Shown one piece after another: positions 34,360 through 46,989 of a DNA stretch of 64,000 nt. This stretch comes from Drosophila miranda. Its lineage: Eukaryota; Arthropoda; Insecta; Diptera; Drosophilidae. The notes under the pieces are model-generated. The model did not search any database. It saw nothing but the letters and a program-made list of their open reading frames with translations, and was not told the DNA's origin. The number at the start of each line of letters is the position of its first letter. Positions within the stretch are counted from its first letter, which is position 1. Position numbers and translations under genes: made by a program. The stretch is taken from NCBI RefSeq assembly GCF_003369915.1, contig NC_046674.1:17899501-17963500 (forward strand), read 5' to 3'.

Positions 34360-37300
34360 ATGATTTCGCACAGTCCGCCCATATTCAGTCACAGTCCACC
34401 CGTCAGTTTTCTGGCGGACTACATGAGCGGACATCAGCGGCCGGCATTGAAGTAAGTTCCCAAAAAGAATCATGAATAAATATTTCCATCAATTTGCCTA
34501 ATTTTATACTAAATTGATTTAAGTGAACGCGCGACTTTCGGTCGTCAATCAAAATAAATTCAATGAACATCAAATTACCACAGAAGAAATAAGAAACGAG
34601 CACAGTTTCATAATTTCCACGTTTAAAGTTTTGTGTCACGTCTTAAACTTTCTTTTCAATGTTCTTATCATTCGATAAGTCTCCAGTTCTTTTCTGATTA
34701 ATATTTCAAAAGAATTACCACAGCTGTGTACGTGCCAAAGAAAAATATAAGAACTGTCGATAATCTCAATCGGATTAAACATGATTTCAAGTTCAGTTTA
34801 CCCTTGTTTTTAGTATTATTAGTTTGAAAATGTATGATCAATGTTTAGTTCTCTAATCTATAATCTTGTTGAGGGACACAACAAAAGCGTTACATTTAAA
34901 AACTAGTTTAGATAGATATACAAATGTACCCTACATTTAGTTCAGTACTTCTCAGTTGTTCAAAAAATGCAGAACTCTATCGATTCATAGAGAAATTAGA
35001 TCACCTGTACAGCTGTTTTACTGCCCGCTCTTCCAGGTGATCAAAGACAGAAAAATATTGTGACCAAACACACACAGAACACTTACCGTATTTAAAGAAC
35101 ACAATGAATGCAGTCACTATTAATATTCTCGGGACTCAGGTCCATACACATACGTTTGGGTTGACAACAGATTGGCGAAGAATGGAAGCAGTCAAGATCA
35201 AGGCAAGGAAAGGCAAGGCGAATGGACTATCATCGCGAACCAAAACAAACATTTCGGAGAGGCTACTATGTGTTTTGTTATTGTAGCTCTGAGATTTGGA
35301 GGGTTGTCCACGAGTCGGGTAGATGACGCCGACGATTGCCCGCTTGACGACAAATTTGCGCGTGGCATACTCGTATTGACGAAGCTTTTTGGCTCAGGGA
35401 CACAAGTACCAAAAGAAAAATATGACAAATCGGAGAAAGGGAGGTACATGTTCTGCTCTTTTTCGGACCAATTGATTCAATTGGGTCCTAACCATATTTG
35501 TGACGCCTCATTTGGTGCACGAGCTGCAGTCGCTGGTGATATTTATAGTGTGGATTTTATTTTCGGGAATGATAAAACGCACAAAAACATCATTCCATAT
35601 AATTTATTGGATGATATTAAAATATTCAGGCTAAAAATAATCCAAAAAAATACATATATGTTGGAGTATATCTTTTGTTTAGTAAGATACAATAACTATA
35701 GCCACTGATCCGCTTATACTCGTATGAGGGCAACCCCTGTACGATCGAAGCTACTTATCAAAACACGTGAATGGGGCCAGTCCAAGAGCCAACTATCTCA
35801 AGTAACTCGGCTGTCTCCACTTCGACTCACTTGAAATTTCATAGCGTGATTCTAGAGCTACCGAACCTGATTTATATGCACATTTGTAAAGTATAGCTCA
35901 TGTACTTATGTATGTTTATTTGCAATAAATCACTTGAAATATTTCAGTTGGCACAAGAGCATCAAATATGGTGATTTTGATACGGATCAGACTGCCTAAT
36001 CACTAATCAGCGGGAAATGTTGTTCTTGAAAGCAGGCCCACGCCGAGTGATAAACATGAAACCAGCATATGTACGAGAATGTCTAGGCTGCGATCGAACC
36101 TTATCAAGAATTGACTCTATTACCGTCTGGCCGAAAAATGAAACTATTTGAAATGACTCAGCACATACCATAGTTAATGAGAGAAATGGAATATTTAAAG
36201 GTTGTTTCCTTTCGTCAATACAGTTTCGGGAATGATTCACAATGATTCACCGCTAGCAAGTGTTCTCTATCCAATGGACACCCTCCAGAAAACTCGTCCA
36301 TCGTCACCGCATTCCTGAAACAAGTGCGGAGGTCGTGCGCAACTGTAGGGCTTATCAACGATGTTTCTTTATAGACAATATACCGTACATAAAGATGTAT
36401 GTACATACTATATTTAGTATCAGTAGAAGAGAAGTGTAGGTTTAAGTGGTATACATAGGCCTCAGAACAATGGAAGGCAAATATTATCGCCGCACAAATT
36501 TAAAGCGCGAGCATAATAAAAGCGGATCGCATCGGACGGATCCCCGCTTATCAAGGCTGATAAAAGTGCAGGCAGGCGAATGCGTAGATCGCCGAATAGG
36601 AGTTCCACCGCACCGCACCCCACCCCACCCCATCCGAACCATCGCGTTCCGTACCGTACTGATCGAACCATCTCCTCTGTGTCTTGCAGCTTCAATGACG
36701 AACCCAATAGAGCATCGCGCTACTGCCGTCCCCAAGTGATAACTCTGGCCTCCAAAGCCATGGTCAACAATGCCTCGGCGGCCATGCAGTGCCAGCCGGG
36801 TCAACTGAAGGCAGGTGCCACGCCCCTGGGAGTGGGCAGTCGATCGGGTCGCAGTTATCTGGAGCGCATGGCCTCGGCCCCACACCTCATGAACCAACCA
36901 AAGTCATGCCTCAGTCGCAAGTCCTGTCTGCACAAAACCCCACAAAGTCCCAGCCCCATAGATGAACCGGTACCAGCCAACAGCGATGTCACGGACAACT
37001 GCAGTTGCACCAATAGTACTGCAGACCACGGAGTAGCCCACTGCGAACAGAGGTGAGTGAGGGGATGGGATATGGCAGGGCATGATAAGATTACATCATA
37101 GAGGTAACCCGAGACAGCACCGCAAACCGAATGAGAGTGCTGTCAATGCCTTGGGGGTTCAATCACTTTGACGTCAGGCGCCATAAGACAATGGCGCCGC
37201 ACTCACTAAACTTACTTACTTAACCGCTAAATGAACTAGTTTGAGGTGGTAGACACTAGGCCGGATCCGAACTAAAAGGGCTGGATCGGGTCGGTCAGAG

Positions 37301-40300
37301 GATAGACTGGGGAAACACTACCACCTAAAGACGGTTGGCAGGGTCTTCGTGGTTGAGTGAGCAGCTTATAAAAAGCAAAAGACTTGATAAAAGAAAATCT
37401 CAGATGTATATGGTAATTGATGCAGCCACAGCAGGGAAGAAATCAAAAGGAAACCATATAAAATTAACCCAAAGAAGAATCTAACTTGGCTGATCTCATA
37501 AGCAGACCCAATGACCCATCCGAATGCCAATCATTTCCTTTTATGCCATTTATAAACATTTATTTTTCTTTTAAAAGTCATTAACGATAGTTCACAAAAA
37601 ACCAAACAAGAAAACCCGTACATATCTTTTGGCAGTCACACAAATTTCCCACAGACGTCATAGTCGAGCACATGTCAAATGGTAAATGGGAGAAAAGGAA
37701 ATTGCATACAGCCGCCAGACTGCCATACTAAGAGTATAGTATGTATACAGCCAAAAGATCATCAAATATACTAGTGGGAATATTTCTGTATATTCAACAA
37801 TTTAATCTAATTTTAAAGCATGCAATTTTACAGAAGAAACGAAAACAAAATTAAAGATAAATTATCTAAATGATTGCAGAAATCTGCCAAAAAAGAAAAC
37901 CAACCAAAAACCCTGACATGAAAACACGCCACTGCAACGAGTGTTAGGTTGAGTCTCTCTATCTTGTATCTCTGAGATAAAAAAACCACAACAAATTAAG
38001 ACTGAAAGCGGAATAGACTGTCACTTAGTATACAGCCAAACAGCAAGGCGCCATTATTTTCATTTTCTCTTTCTATAGTATATCAAAATTATGTGTATAC
38101 GGAATACATTATTGATTCATATGCAGATATATCGGACAGTGAAAGTCTGGGATTAATGAAATATCTTTTAAGTTCCAGTAGCCCTAGAAAACGTGGTCCT
38201 TCTATGCACTTGACATTCTGAAAAAATGCCTAACAATATATATACAAGTCCGTACATACATGCATATATAGAGAAAAGGGAGACTAGCTAAGATATTTCG
38301 CGACGTGGCATTGCGTAGTACTATCAGTGCAGCCCAGACGCGTGCCGCGCCTGCAGTTGTTGCTGTGGCAGATGTCAGGGGTTTCGGTCGAACGTAGCGT
38401 ATGCACTGGGAGAGACAATGAGCTGGAAAGAGTATGTGTGTTCATTAAAAAAAAAAATTATCCATTTTAGATATTTTCCGACGAAGCCATCTTTTAGAAT
38501 CGGAAACATCCCGCATAGAGCTGTCACACTCAGGGGAGGGCGCCCTCCCCTCCTCCTTTCAATCAGACTTGACAGACTATGAAAAAAGCTTTCTTAATTA
38601 CCCCCCAAAAACGAAAATTATCAAGATCACCCATCACCCATCAAACAACGATGCCAGGTCACGTCAAGGCCGAAGAATTATTAGCCTAGAAGCGTGATCG
38701 CTTTCAAACGAAAGGCATCATAAATGAACATACACTTTTTTCGGGTGTAACCAAACTGAATATATTTCGACATTACAGTCGCAGTCCCCACCCCACCCAG
38801 CCGTACAAACATACGCATATTTAAGGTTATATATAGAGATTGTGAGAGGCAGAGGGGGGAACGGAGCTGTCTGGCGTTCATGCTAAGATCACGTGCAACG
38901 ATCAGATCGGATCGTGTGGCAATTGTCTGCTGTAAGAACTTGGGAAAAACTTGTGCATTTCTACATTGAAATGAATTCAACACCTACATATTTTATTCCG
39001 TTTCAATTTGCTTGCGAGATAGAAAGTAATGATGCGGGAAGATTATCCAAAACGATGACCACTAAAAAAATATACACAGAGAAACTATTTCCAGTCTTTT
39101 ACTGTTGGACTTTGAGCTTTCGTTGAGAAAATGGACCAACGAATCTGAGAGCAAGGAGACCAAAAAACAAACTATAAAGAAATGGAAAACTTTGGAATAT
39201 GAAAAAAAGGAAGCACCTTGTAATTATAAATATTAAATAAGAAAAGGTCAGGGACAGCTTCTTAAGGTCAGTCAGAGTAACCTTCCGAATTTCCCTATTC
39301 AAAACAAGACTTTTGGTTGGCATAATTTCTGAGCAGTTTTTGACTTGAAGCAAGGGCCTTGATCAAGGTCTGTAAATCGAAACTTGAGGAAGTTAAGAAA
39401 ATTTTTGAACTACATTAAAAATCCCTTTTACATGAAACGAAAACTCGTTTCCCCAGCCCCTCAAAAAAAAAAAAAGAAAAAGAAAAACATTAATGCGCCT
39501 TGCATATTGAAGAGTTTTAATATTTATGGACTTGTTAAAACCGGACTCTCAAAAATACATGTCATCTGTAATGCATACGGAATTGTGTGGTTATTTTGGT
39601 GGATTCGTTTCGTTCGATTTTGTGGGCAAATGCAGTTGACGGAGAAACTCGTTCCCCTTGGAAAAAATGGAACCTAAATGGAAAATGTATTGGGTTGGAA
39701 TGTAAATGATTTTTCGGGGTGATCTCTTGTACGAATACGGGTATACTAGTTGACACGCTCACAAAACTGAAAGCAGGAAAGCGGCCAGCCAAGAGAAAGA
39801 AACCAAAAAACGAGACCTGTCTGGGTCTCTGATTTCTGGTCTGCTGCTGGCTCTGCTGGCTCTGATGGGTGTTGAGCGTTGAGCCCACACAAGATAAGCA
39901 ATCGCTTCGACCCGAACGGAAACCTGTTAAAGAAAATGCAGCCACAGCAGCGGCAGCGGCAGAGGCAGGCGGCAGCGGCAGGCGACAGGCGGCAGGCGGC
40001 AGCCGGCGCACTGCTGCTGATCATTCCCTCGATGCGTGATCGCAGTCGTCCACATCGATAGTCGAGCCGCCTGATCGTGGCCGGGTGGTACGATCTCTAC
40101 AGAAATGCCAGAGCCGGCTGTTTGATATTGGCGGCGTCCAATAAACAGAAAACCAACCTGGCCTGGTCTGGCCTGGCCTGGCAATAGCCAACGCCAACAA
40201 TTGCTGGCTATTTGTATTTCGGATATATATTTAGCACTCGATGCGTTTCCCCTCTCTGATGGCCAAATAAATTTTCTGTGCGGGGGGTTGGGTTAGCATC

Positions 40301-42366
40301 GTTGGTAGATTGCTTTTGGCTGACGGAAACTTTTCAGTCTATTTCGACTAACTTCATAAAAATCGAGCCCCTAACGACTCTGATAAGCCAAAGTTATCTT
40401 ATCGGCTTATAGGGTCGATTTTCTAAATAAAGCTTATTTCTTAGCGATTTCGATGGGAAGCTTACAAAAAAGAGATAATGATAAAGACCACGGAAGAAGT
40501 TAAAAGTAAACCTCAAATAATAACACAAACTACACAAAGAACTACACATCGTGTGATAATAATGAAGATCTAAGAAAGAAGATCTTCTCCTGAAGATCTA
40601 AGAAAGTGATTTGAAGTACTTATAAAAGTCAAGGAAACTGTTTCACATTTAAGATATGTACATTCTTGTGCAACACAGACATAACTACATCTGTACACAT
40701 ATTTATTGGAGAATATATGTCCAGATGTACATATGTATATGCATAGGGAATACAGCTAGTTCATGGGTTCAAGAACTCGCCTCTTTCTCAGACAGCGTTT
40801 TCCTGCTTAATAATTTTTTTATAAGTTGATATTTTCTTTATACCATTTTATTTTTTTTTGTGAATCGTTCCCTTTTTGTCAAATCACGAGGATATATGTA
40901 TGTATTGGCATCCGAGTGGGGTGTGTTTTTATTTACATTGAAGCTAGAGACTCGTGGGAAGAATCGAAAGAAAGGAAAAAAGTAGGCGTGTTTAGCATAT
41001 AGCTTCAAGAAAATCTTTGGCAAAATCGTACGTGGCTACTAAAAATAGACACAACAAAATATTCAATACACATTACTCGTTTTATGACGCAGGCAAATTT
41101 TGGGAATAACATTTTCCTAAAGGAATGAAATCTTTGTGAGGAGAAGGAAATTCTACAGAAAATATACGGGCTTATGTCGATTTTCTGGTGATTGTTGGGC
41201 TTGGAAATGCAAATAATTGGCAAAGATAGAGAGCCGCTTCTGATCCACAGAAATCCAAAAATTATGCGAAAGAAATGCATTTCAAAACGACGCAGTTTGC
41301 TAAACTAACAGACAAACAAAGCCATCAAACTGTTGGGCATTGAAATAGAAATCTCCTGAAAGAAGAAAAGTCATTGACCATCAAATTTAATGAATAAATT
41401 CCCAATGGGGGGTCAAGCTAACCTGATAAGGCCAGGGTCAATTCTATATTTAATAATATATATAATTATAATGTATTATACATACATATGTACTTATTTC
41501 TTATTCATTCGGGATTTCTTTTGTGTTTTTTTTTGCAGTCGTGGCCCCAAAAAGCATGTGATCTTTGCCGATGATGAGGGTCTATCGCTAACCGAGGTTC
41601 GCGTAATGTCCGAACCCTCGAACGTGCCGCCCTATTGGAGCATGAAGTTCTTGGAGCAGATAACACAGGGTCTGGTCAGCCCACATCCGCCAGATCAATG
41701 GACGGTGGACTTCAAGCAGCCAGCCTCGGATTATCTGTCGTTTAGGTAAGTTCTGCATATCCCGAATAACGAGTATCTTTATATTCTTATTGCGTTTTTC
41801 TCCTTATTACAGACAAAAGATAGAGCGGGATTTTGTGTCCCTAGAGAATGTGATTGTCAAGGATGAGGAGTCTATAGTGGTGGGCACCATCAAGGTGAAG
41901 AACGTTGACTTCCAGAAGGAGATCATTGTGCGTGTCACCTGGGACGATTGGAAGAGTCAGCAGGATATATTCTGTACTTTTGCCAGGGCTTATGGACCGA
42001 CCACCTGTGCCCACGTCGTATTCGATACATTCTCGTTCAAGATCACGCTGCCGCCATCCTCCAAGCGCTTGGAGTTCTGCATCTGTTATCGCACCAACGA
42101 TACAGAATACTGGGACAATAATGATGTGAGTTGATCATTCAAATAGTCCCATCAAATGTCTATAATTTCGTCCCAATCCTCTTTTCTAGGGTGCAAACTA
42201 CACGATCAGCAAGCGTTCGCCCTTCTACTACAATGCCCTCTCTCCCTATGATAAGGGTCAGAATCGCAACTCCAGTCAGCAAATGAGGTCCACCCTGACC
42301 GATGCCCTGGCCAAGGTGCAGGACCAAAACGGCTGGAATCAAGAGCCGCTTACACCATATTGGTGA
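34360..42366 (+). CDS. Gbs-70E: Glycogen-binding regulatory subunit of protein phosphatase 1 (383 aa)
   Basis: Five coding exons: 34360-34451, 36690-37052, 41539-41745, 41813-42125 and 42190-42366, giving 384 codons including TGA. All junctions are GT-AG and stay in frame; the first three introns interrupt a codon after its second base. The protein targets PP1 catalytic subunit to glycogen, where it activates glycogen synthase. Residues 156-163 (KKHVIFAD) are the RVxF-type PP1-binding motif, followed by the family's GLSLTEVRVM. Residues about 228-333 form a CBM21 carbohydrate-binding module, beginning with SLENVIVKDEESIVVGTIKV and ending with the conserved WDNNDGANY at 321-329. The N-terminal 150 residues are Ser/Pro-rich and probably disordered. 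The start ATG at 34360 follows an acceptor at 34282, and its exon joins in frame. Other 5' exons giving longer isoforms are possible in the large upstream region. Identity with Gbs-70E rather than Gbs-76A rests on the neighbours Lk and the phosphate carrier, recalled from region 70E. Confidence 0.93.
34452..36689 (+). other. Intron 1 of Gbs-70E coding region (2.2 kb)
   Basis: Donor GTAAGT, acceptor TGTGTCTTGCAG. It contains a 178-codon open frame at 35172-35708 without any recognisable domain, taken as chance, and a CCCCA-rich segment just before the acceptor (36600-36635). Confidence 0.85.
37053..41538 (+). other. Intron 2 of Gbs-70E coding region (4.5 kb)
   Basis: Donor GTGAGT, acceptor TTTTTTTTGCAG. 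It holds low-complexity GGCAGC-rich sequence at 39940-40010, AT-rich repeats and no supported gene. Confidence 0.85.
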
Positions 42367-42831
42367 AGTCTTGGGAGAGGAAGTGGATATTCCTTTTCCA
42401 CAAGAAAAGTTTCTCATTTAGGCCACATGAACAGAAAGTGACAGGAAAACAACAGGAAAGAATTAGGGACAGAGAGAGAGTCTAAGAGATTTGAACACTA
42501 ACGAAACTTTTGACTTAATCATATCTTGGTACAAATCCCAAATTAAAGTGCCATTGACTAGAGATTTTCTCTACACCAGATGAGAGACGAGACGAGGGCC
42601 CATAACTACTTTAACTAAGCCAACCCCCGAATTTTGTATGTTTGTCCCATGGAATTTCAAGATCATATCTTTTAGACATACTATTTTTTTATTTTTTTTT
42701 AATTGTTTGTATGTTCATTGGAAAGAATTTTCTAAAAAAAAACTTGATTTGTGTACATGTCTACCTATATTTGCCTGTGTGATTGTCTACATCGATATAA
42801 CTGATATTAGATTTAAAGAAACCAAACGAAA

Positions 42832-42837
42832 AATAAA
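42832..42837 (+). terminator. First poly(A) signal of Gbs-70E
   Basis: AATAAA 466 bp after the stop. Further AATAAA motifs at 42918, 42922 and 43625 could give longer 3' UTRs, so the true transcript end is not fixed by sequence. Confidence 0.45.
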
Positions 42838-44126
42838 CTATAATAATGAAAGGAAGTGAAGCTCATGGCGTGACGTATCCTAGCGAACCATTGTTTCGAA
42901 ATTTTCTTCAACTGCAAAATAAATAAAGAAAAAATAGCAAACAAAAAAAAAAAAACAAAAATAGGCGCATTAAATATACTAATGCAGAAAAAAACCACAA
43001 AAATACAACATTTTAGTTCATAAGTTTATTCGATGTATAATTTCTTAATTTTTTGTTCTTTTCATTTGAAATCATTTAATTTTTCCTTTTGGTTACTTGA
43101 AACGCTAAGACTGAAATGGCTTGTTACGGAGAAGAGAACACGTCCTGCAATATACTATATTATAACATAATAGCAGCAACATATTTGCATCACCACATAA
43201 CAGACAGCGAAATTCTGTGTCATAATTGTTTTGTGAGATCCCATTCGCCGACTATATACTACACAATACAATAAACCTAACTAGATTTAAGTGAATTGTA
43301 CATACAGCAACAAAGCAAACAATATACATACATATACCAGAAAATTGCCTGTTAAATACATTTATATGCGTCTGAGCTTAGTTACAACTTGTGAAGATGC
43401 CTAGTTCGTAGTCCTTAGAGGTTATTTAGTTAGTAAGGCGCCAAACTGATAATGTGAATGAATCAACTATATGTGTGCATACATATACATATACATATAT
43501 ATATATATATACAGTGCGAGAGAGAACCCTATGATTATTTAGTTTTTAAAAAGAGTGTGACACAACGAGCCATTATATTATATAATTATGCTCATTGCTC
43601 ATAAACAAAATACAAAATTAACAAAATAAAAAACCATATCGAAAACATGTTTTCTTGTGATTTTAACGGTATCGATCGAAGCGGTGTCCTTTACGTATCC
43701 GTGCTAGGCTTTGATTCGTTCTTCGTCATGCTGAACTTCGTTAGGTAATATACTCTGGACACCATAAAGTCCAGCAAAACAGCTTAGATATAAGATCAAT
43801 TTGGCTCGAACTATGGTAAAAGTTCATTACCACCATCTCATACAGAAAGACCGTTCTACTGGGTCACTTAAAAGTGGAGCTTCGGTCTCGATTCGAAAAC
43901 CAAATCCTTGGCAGTTAGAGCCGTTTCTGAAATCATTTGCGTCGCCTTGGTTGACCAATTAATCGGTATACTAGAGCCAATTTGGAAAACCAGTCAGCCG
44001 TGGCTTGGCCGATCTTGTCACAGCTTGAAATCGATTTAGAAACCGAGTTTAGAGGTTCAGTCGATTCTTTCCGGATGTGGAAACGATTTGTTTCAATCGT
44101 ATACATTACGGAGTCACAGAAATTAA

Positions 44127-44350
44127 CGAGGGGGACGTTGTGAGCAGCGGCAAGGTCCGTGGCCTTAGTTTCATACCCGGTACTCAGTCAGTATATATGT
44201 GAGCTTATTTATGTAATTTATACAATATATTTTATATATCGTTTGGTATCGCTGTTCGCAAAAGACGCAATTTGATTTTTTGCCAACAAAAATTTCATAA
44301 AAATCGGTCGAGCCGTTTGGTATATTTTTATACACATATATTCGATTTCC
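44127..44350 (-). mobile_element. DINE-1-like 3' end, minus orientation
   Basis: On the minus strand, GAGTACCGGGTATGAAA is followed by a GC-rich hairpin-prone segment and GCTCACAACGTCCCCCTCG. The same order is seen at 49212-49269 (AGTATCGGGTATAAAT, then CAACTCACAACGTTCCCC). Upstream in element direction lies TCGACCGATTTTTATGAA, a run typical of these repeats. The left boundary (3' end) near 44127 is fairly sharp; the right boundary is uncertain. Confidence 0.6.
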
Positions 44351-45343
44351 ATTTTTCTTTATATTTTTTATTTACTTCCGTCTCTTTTTTTTCTATTCTC
44401 ACAGCAACACCAGTCATTTTCTCTCGCTCTCTTCCGCCAAATTACGCACACTGAACGGGTTACAGTGTGGATGTGTGAGGGAGAGACAGAGAGAGAGAGA
44501 ATGAGAATTCTCAGTTAAACATTAGCTTAAAATTCTATATCCCATGTATTTTGCTTCCAGCAGATTGTCCTGTGAATACTGACAGCAAGATATTCGTTAA
44601 TATTCGTAAAATGATCCCTAATACATTCTACAATACATACCTAACAATCTTGAGAATACTCTTCCCATCCAATAAAAGGTCCCATAAAAAATTCCATTTC
44701 AATGTCAGGGAATAAAAGCTACTTAGTTGGTCATAAGGTTATCTCGAAACAATAACTGATGTCATCTCAAGCTACAACCAGTTTTAGATAGAAAGATAGC
44801 CATTGATAGAGATTGGAAATGCATGGTTTGATGTATTTTATAAATTAATTTATTCAGAGTGCTTTCTTGGGGATCGGATCAAACAATTGAAACAGCGTAA
44901 TATCATATTCGCATGTGTGACAGGGGCAGGACCAGGAGACGGGGAAGGTGTAAAAGTGGGCGGCCGGGCTATGGGAAGAAGCTCAGGAGTCAAGACAACA
45001 CAGAAACATTCTAGCCAGCGTGAGCCAGCTAGGCACACACATTATTTTTAGATAATATATATATGTGTAAAATTATAGTTGGAATACTTTTAGCTTGCGG
45101 ATAATATAAGTTACATAAGATAGATTCGCCTATAGAATGTAAGATTTGCTGACAGCTTAAGTTGCGTTTTGTAGTGTAGTGTAGATAAATGGCTGATAGA
45201 GAAATGCATGAAGTGTTACTGGAATGTCCATGTGTCCATCGCTCACACACAACATTGAAATTAGAAATTAAAAATCTATAGAAATTAAATATATAATCTT
45301 AAAACGAATAACCTCGTTTCATAATCGAAAGAAAGTAAATGTA

Positions 45344-45365
45344 TGCTGCTGTTGCTGCTGCTGCT
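45344..45365. repeat. (CTG)n microsatellite in the carrier 3' UTR region
   Basis: Short CTG/GTTGCTG tract 92-113 bp past the stop of the minus-strand phosphate carrier gene, so CAG repeats in its probable 3' UTR. Confidence 0.75.
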
Positions 45366-45456
45366 ATTGCTCCTGGTTTAGCCCGAATCCGCGCCAACGC
45401 ATCAACTCTGGCCTTAAACTACAAGTGGATCATTGAGTTCTGCCCGTCGTTTCCAC

Positions 45457-46747
45457 TTAGCGCTTCTCCAGCTTGGCCTTCAGGCTAGCGGGCATCTCTG
45501 GGGGTGGTGGGCGGGGAATGCCCAGAGCAACCTTGACACCATCATAGATGAACCATTGCAGAGCGGTCAGGGTACCGATCATAATGATACGTGGAGTCAG
45601 GCCGTTCCACATGCCACTGAAGCCGAGGGACTTGGCCACGCTCACAGCGCTGGCACCCTTGCTCTGGTTCAGCTTGGACACGACCACATCAGCGGGATGC
45701 GATACGATGGCGCAGAACACACCAGCAATGTAGCCAGCGGCAAAGGTGACGACCAGCTGCTCGCCCTTTGAGCACTCAACGCGGGGCTTGGGAACCACAT
45801 ACCTGGCAGGAAAAGGAGCAGGATAAAACATTGATTAGGAGGGATTCTCCAACACTTTCTAGTTTCAGACTCACTTGTAAAGCAGCTCAACGGTGCGCTC
45901 AAAGCAAGCGAACTTCATCATGGTGTATGGGATTTGACGCATCCACAATGGCACCAGACCCTTGTAGAAGGCATTAATACCCTCGTCCTTAAGCATCTTG
46001 GGCACCGCCTCGCGGAAGGTGTTGGCAAATCCGGGCACAGTCTGGATCTTAACCTTGGCAGCCTCGAACGGAGCCAGGGCAATATCGGCGAAGAACTCCG
46101 CTGATGCAGAGGCGGCCAGATACAGCGAGGTGCGGTACAGATAGGAATTCTCCTCGCCAAGCAGATTGGCATACTTTACCTTGAACAACTCGTACAGGCC
46201 GAACTTGCAGAGACCCTACAGACACCAGACAGAAGACATAGCCAGAAAGGTAATTAACCTCCATTGTGTATTGGGTTATCAGCTGCTGTTGCGTGGCTGC
46301 TTTTGTCTTGGTCACGTTTCCGTGATTAGAGGGTTGCGTAACCGGCAGACTTACCTGAGCAGAGTAGCCCAGCAGAGTGGGGAACCAGCCCTTGGCCAGA
46401 CCGCGGACGCCCTCCTCGGCAACGGTGACCTTGAAGCCATGGAACAGATTCTTGTATTTCGCCTGATCAACCTGCAGGCGGCACTTGACCAAATCCAGGG
46501 GCACCACAAAGGTATGTGTGGTTCCGCAGCTGAGAATTCCACCGATTCCGCAGAGGGCAAAGTATTTGTTGCTACCGAACTCGCACGAATCAACGGTCGC
46601 GGCAGCTGCACTTATCTGACGGGCATGCACCGGCTCGAGGTCCAGTTCGTCGGAGGAGGTCACAGCGGGAACACCCTCGCACTGGACTTGGCCCAAGGGG
46701 CTGCGGAACGGAGAGTTCCTGGCAGTTTCATAGAAGGTCGAGAACAT
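45457..46747 (-). CDS. Mpcp2: Mitochondrial phosphate carrier protein, SLC25A3 family (359 aa)
   Basis: Three coding exons on the minus strand: 46747-46355, 46215-45875 and 45802-45457, with introns of 139 and 72 bp (GTAAGT/GTAG and GTGAGT/CCAG). The product imports inorganic phosphate with a proton across the inner mitochondrial membrane for ATP synthesis. It has the three mitochondrial-carrier repeats, with signature motifs PLDLVKCR (83-90), PFEAAKVK (180-187) and PADVVVSK (281-288). Long identical blocks to vertebrate SLC25A3 include GLCKFG, SLYLAASASAEFFADIALAP and LWMRQIPYTMMKFACFERTV. Residues 1-55 are a less conserved, Ser/Ala-rich leader, presumably a cleaved presequence. The C-terminus PRPPPPEMPASLKAKL is also typical. 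A 5' UTR intron probably exists, since CACCGCAG just upstream of the ATG is a good acceptor. Mpcp2 rather than Mpcp1 is chosen from the 70E neighbourhood, which is recollection. Confidence 0.96.
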
Positions 46748-46989
46748 GGTAGTAGCTCTTGTTTTTGTTGGATTGCAGCTGCGGTGAGAGGTGAGCTGCA
46801 GGAAGAGGAAGAAATTCCGCTCTCAATTAGTGTTCAAAGACATGTGCTTATCTAATTCAATCAGCTGCTCTGCACTGTCTTTAGCCCCTTTTCTGTACGC
46901 CGTGGCCAACACTTTTCTAGGTTACATAACGTCGTGCCAAGAATTTTCAGCGGCGCGGTCCGAACGGCAAACGTAAATTTCACTTACGA

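Larger units (their letters stand above)
42838..45456. other. Region between the convergent Gbs-70E and phosphate carrier genes
   Basis: Probably includes 3' UTRs of both genes. It contains AT microsatellite sequence at 43495-43510, a DINE-1-like 3' end (44127-44350), a GA-rich patch (44484-44500) and a CTG run at 45344-45365. No coding gene seen. Confidence 0.6.

Noticed and set aside
35172..35708. 178-codon open frame on plus strand
   Set aside because: Lies inside intron 1 of Gbs-70E, has no recognisable domain, and its C-terminal third is AT-driven (Ile/Asn/Tyr/Lys-rich). Treated as chance.
46166..46855. 229-codon plus-strand open frame
   Set aside because: It is the antisense shadow of phosphate carrier exon 1 and its intron.
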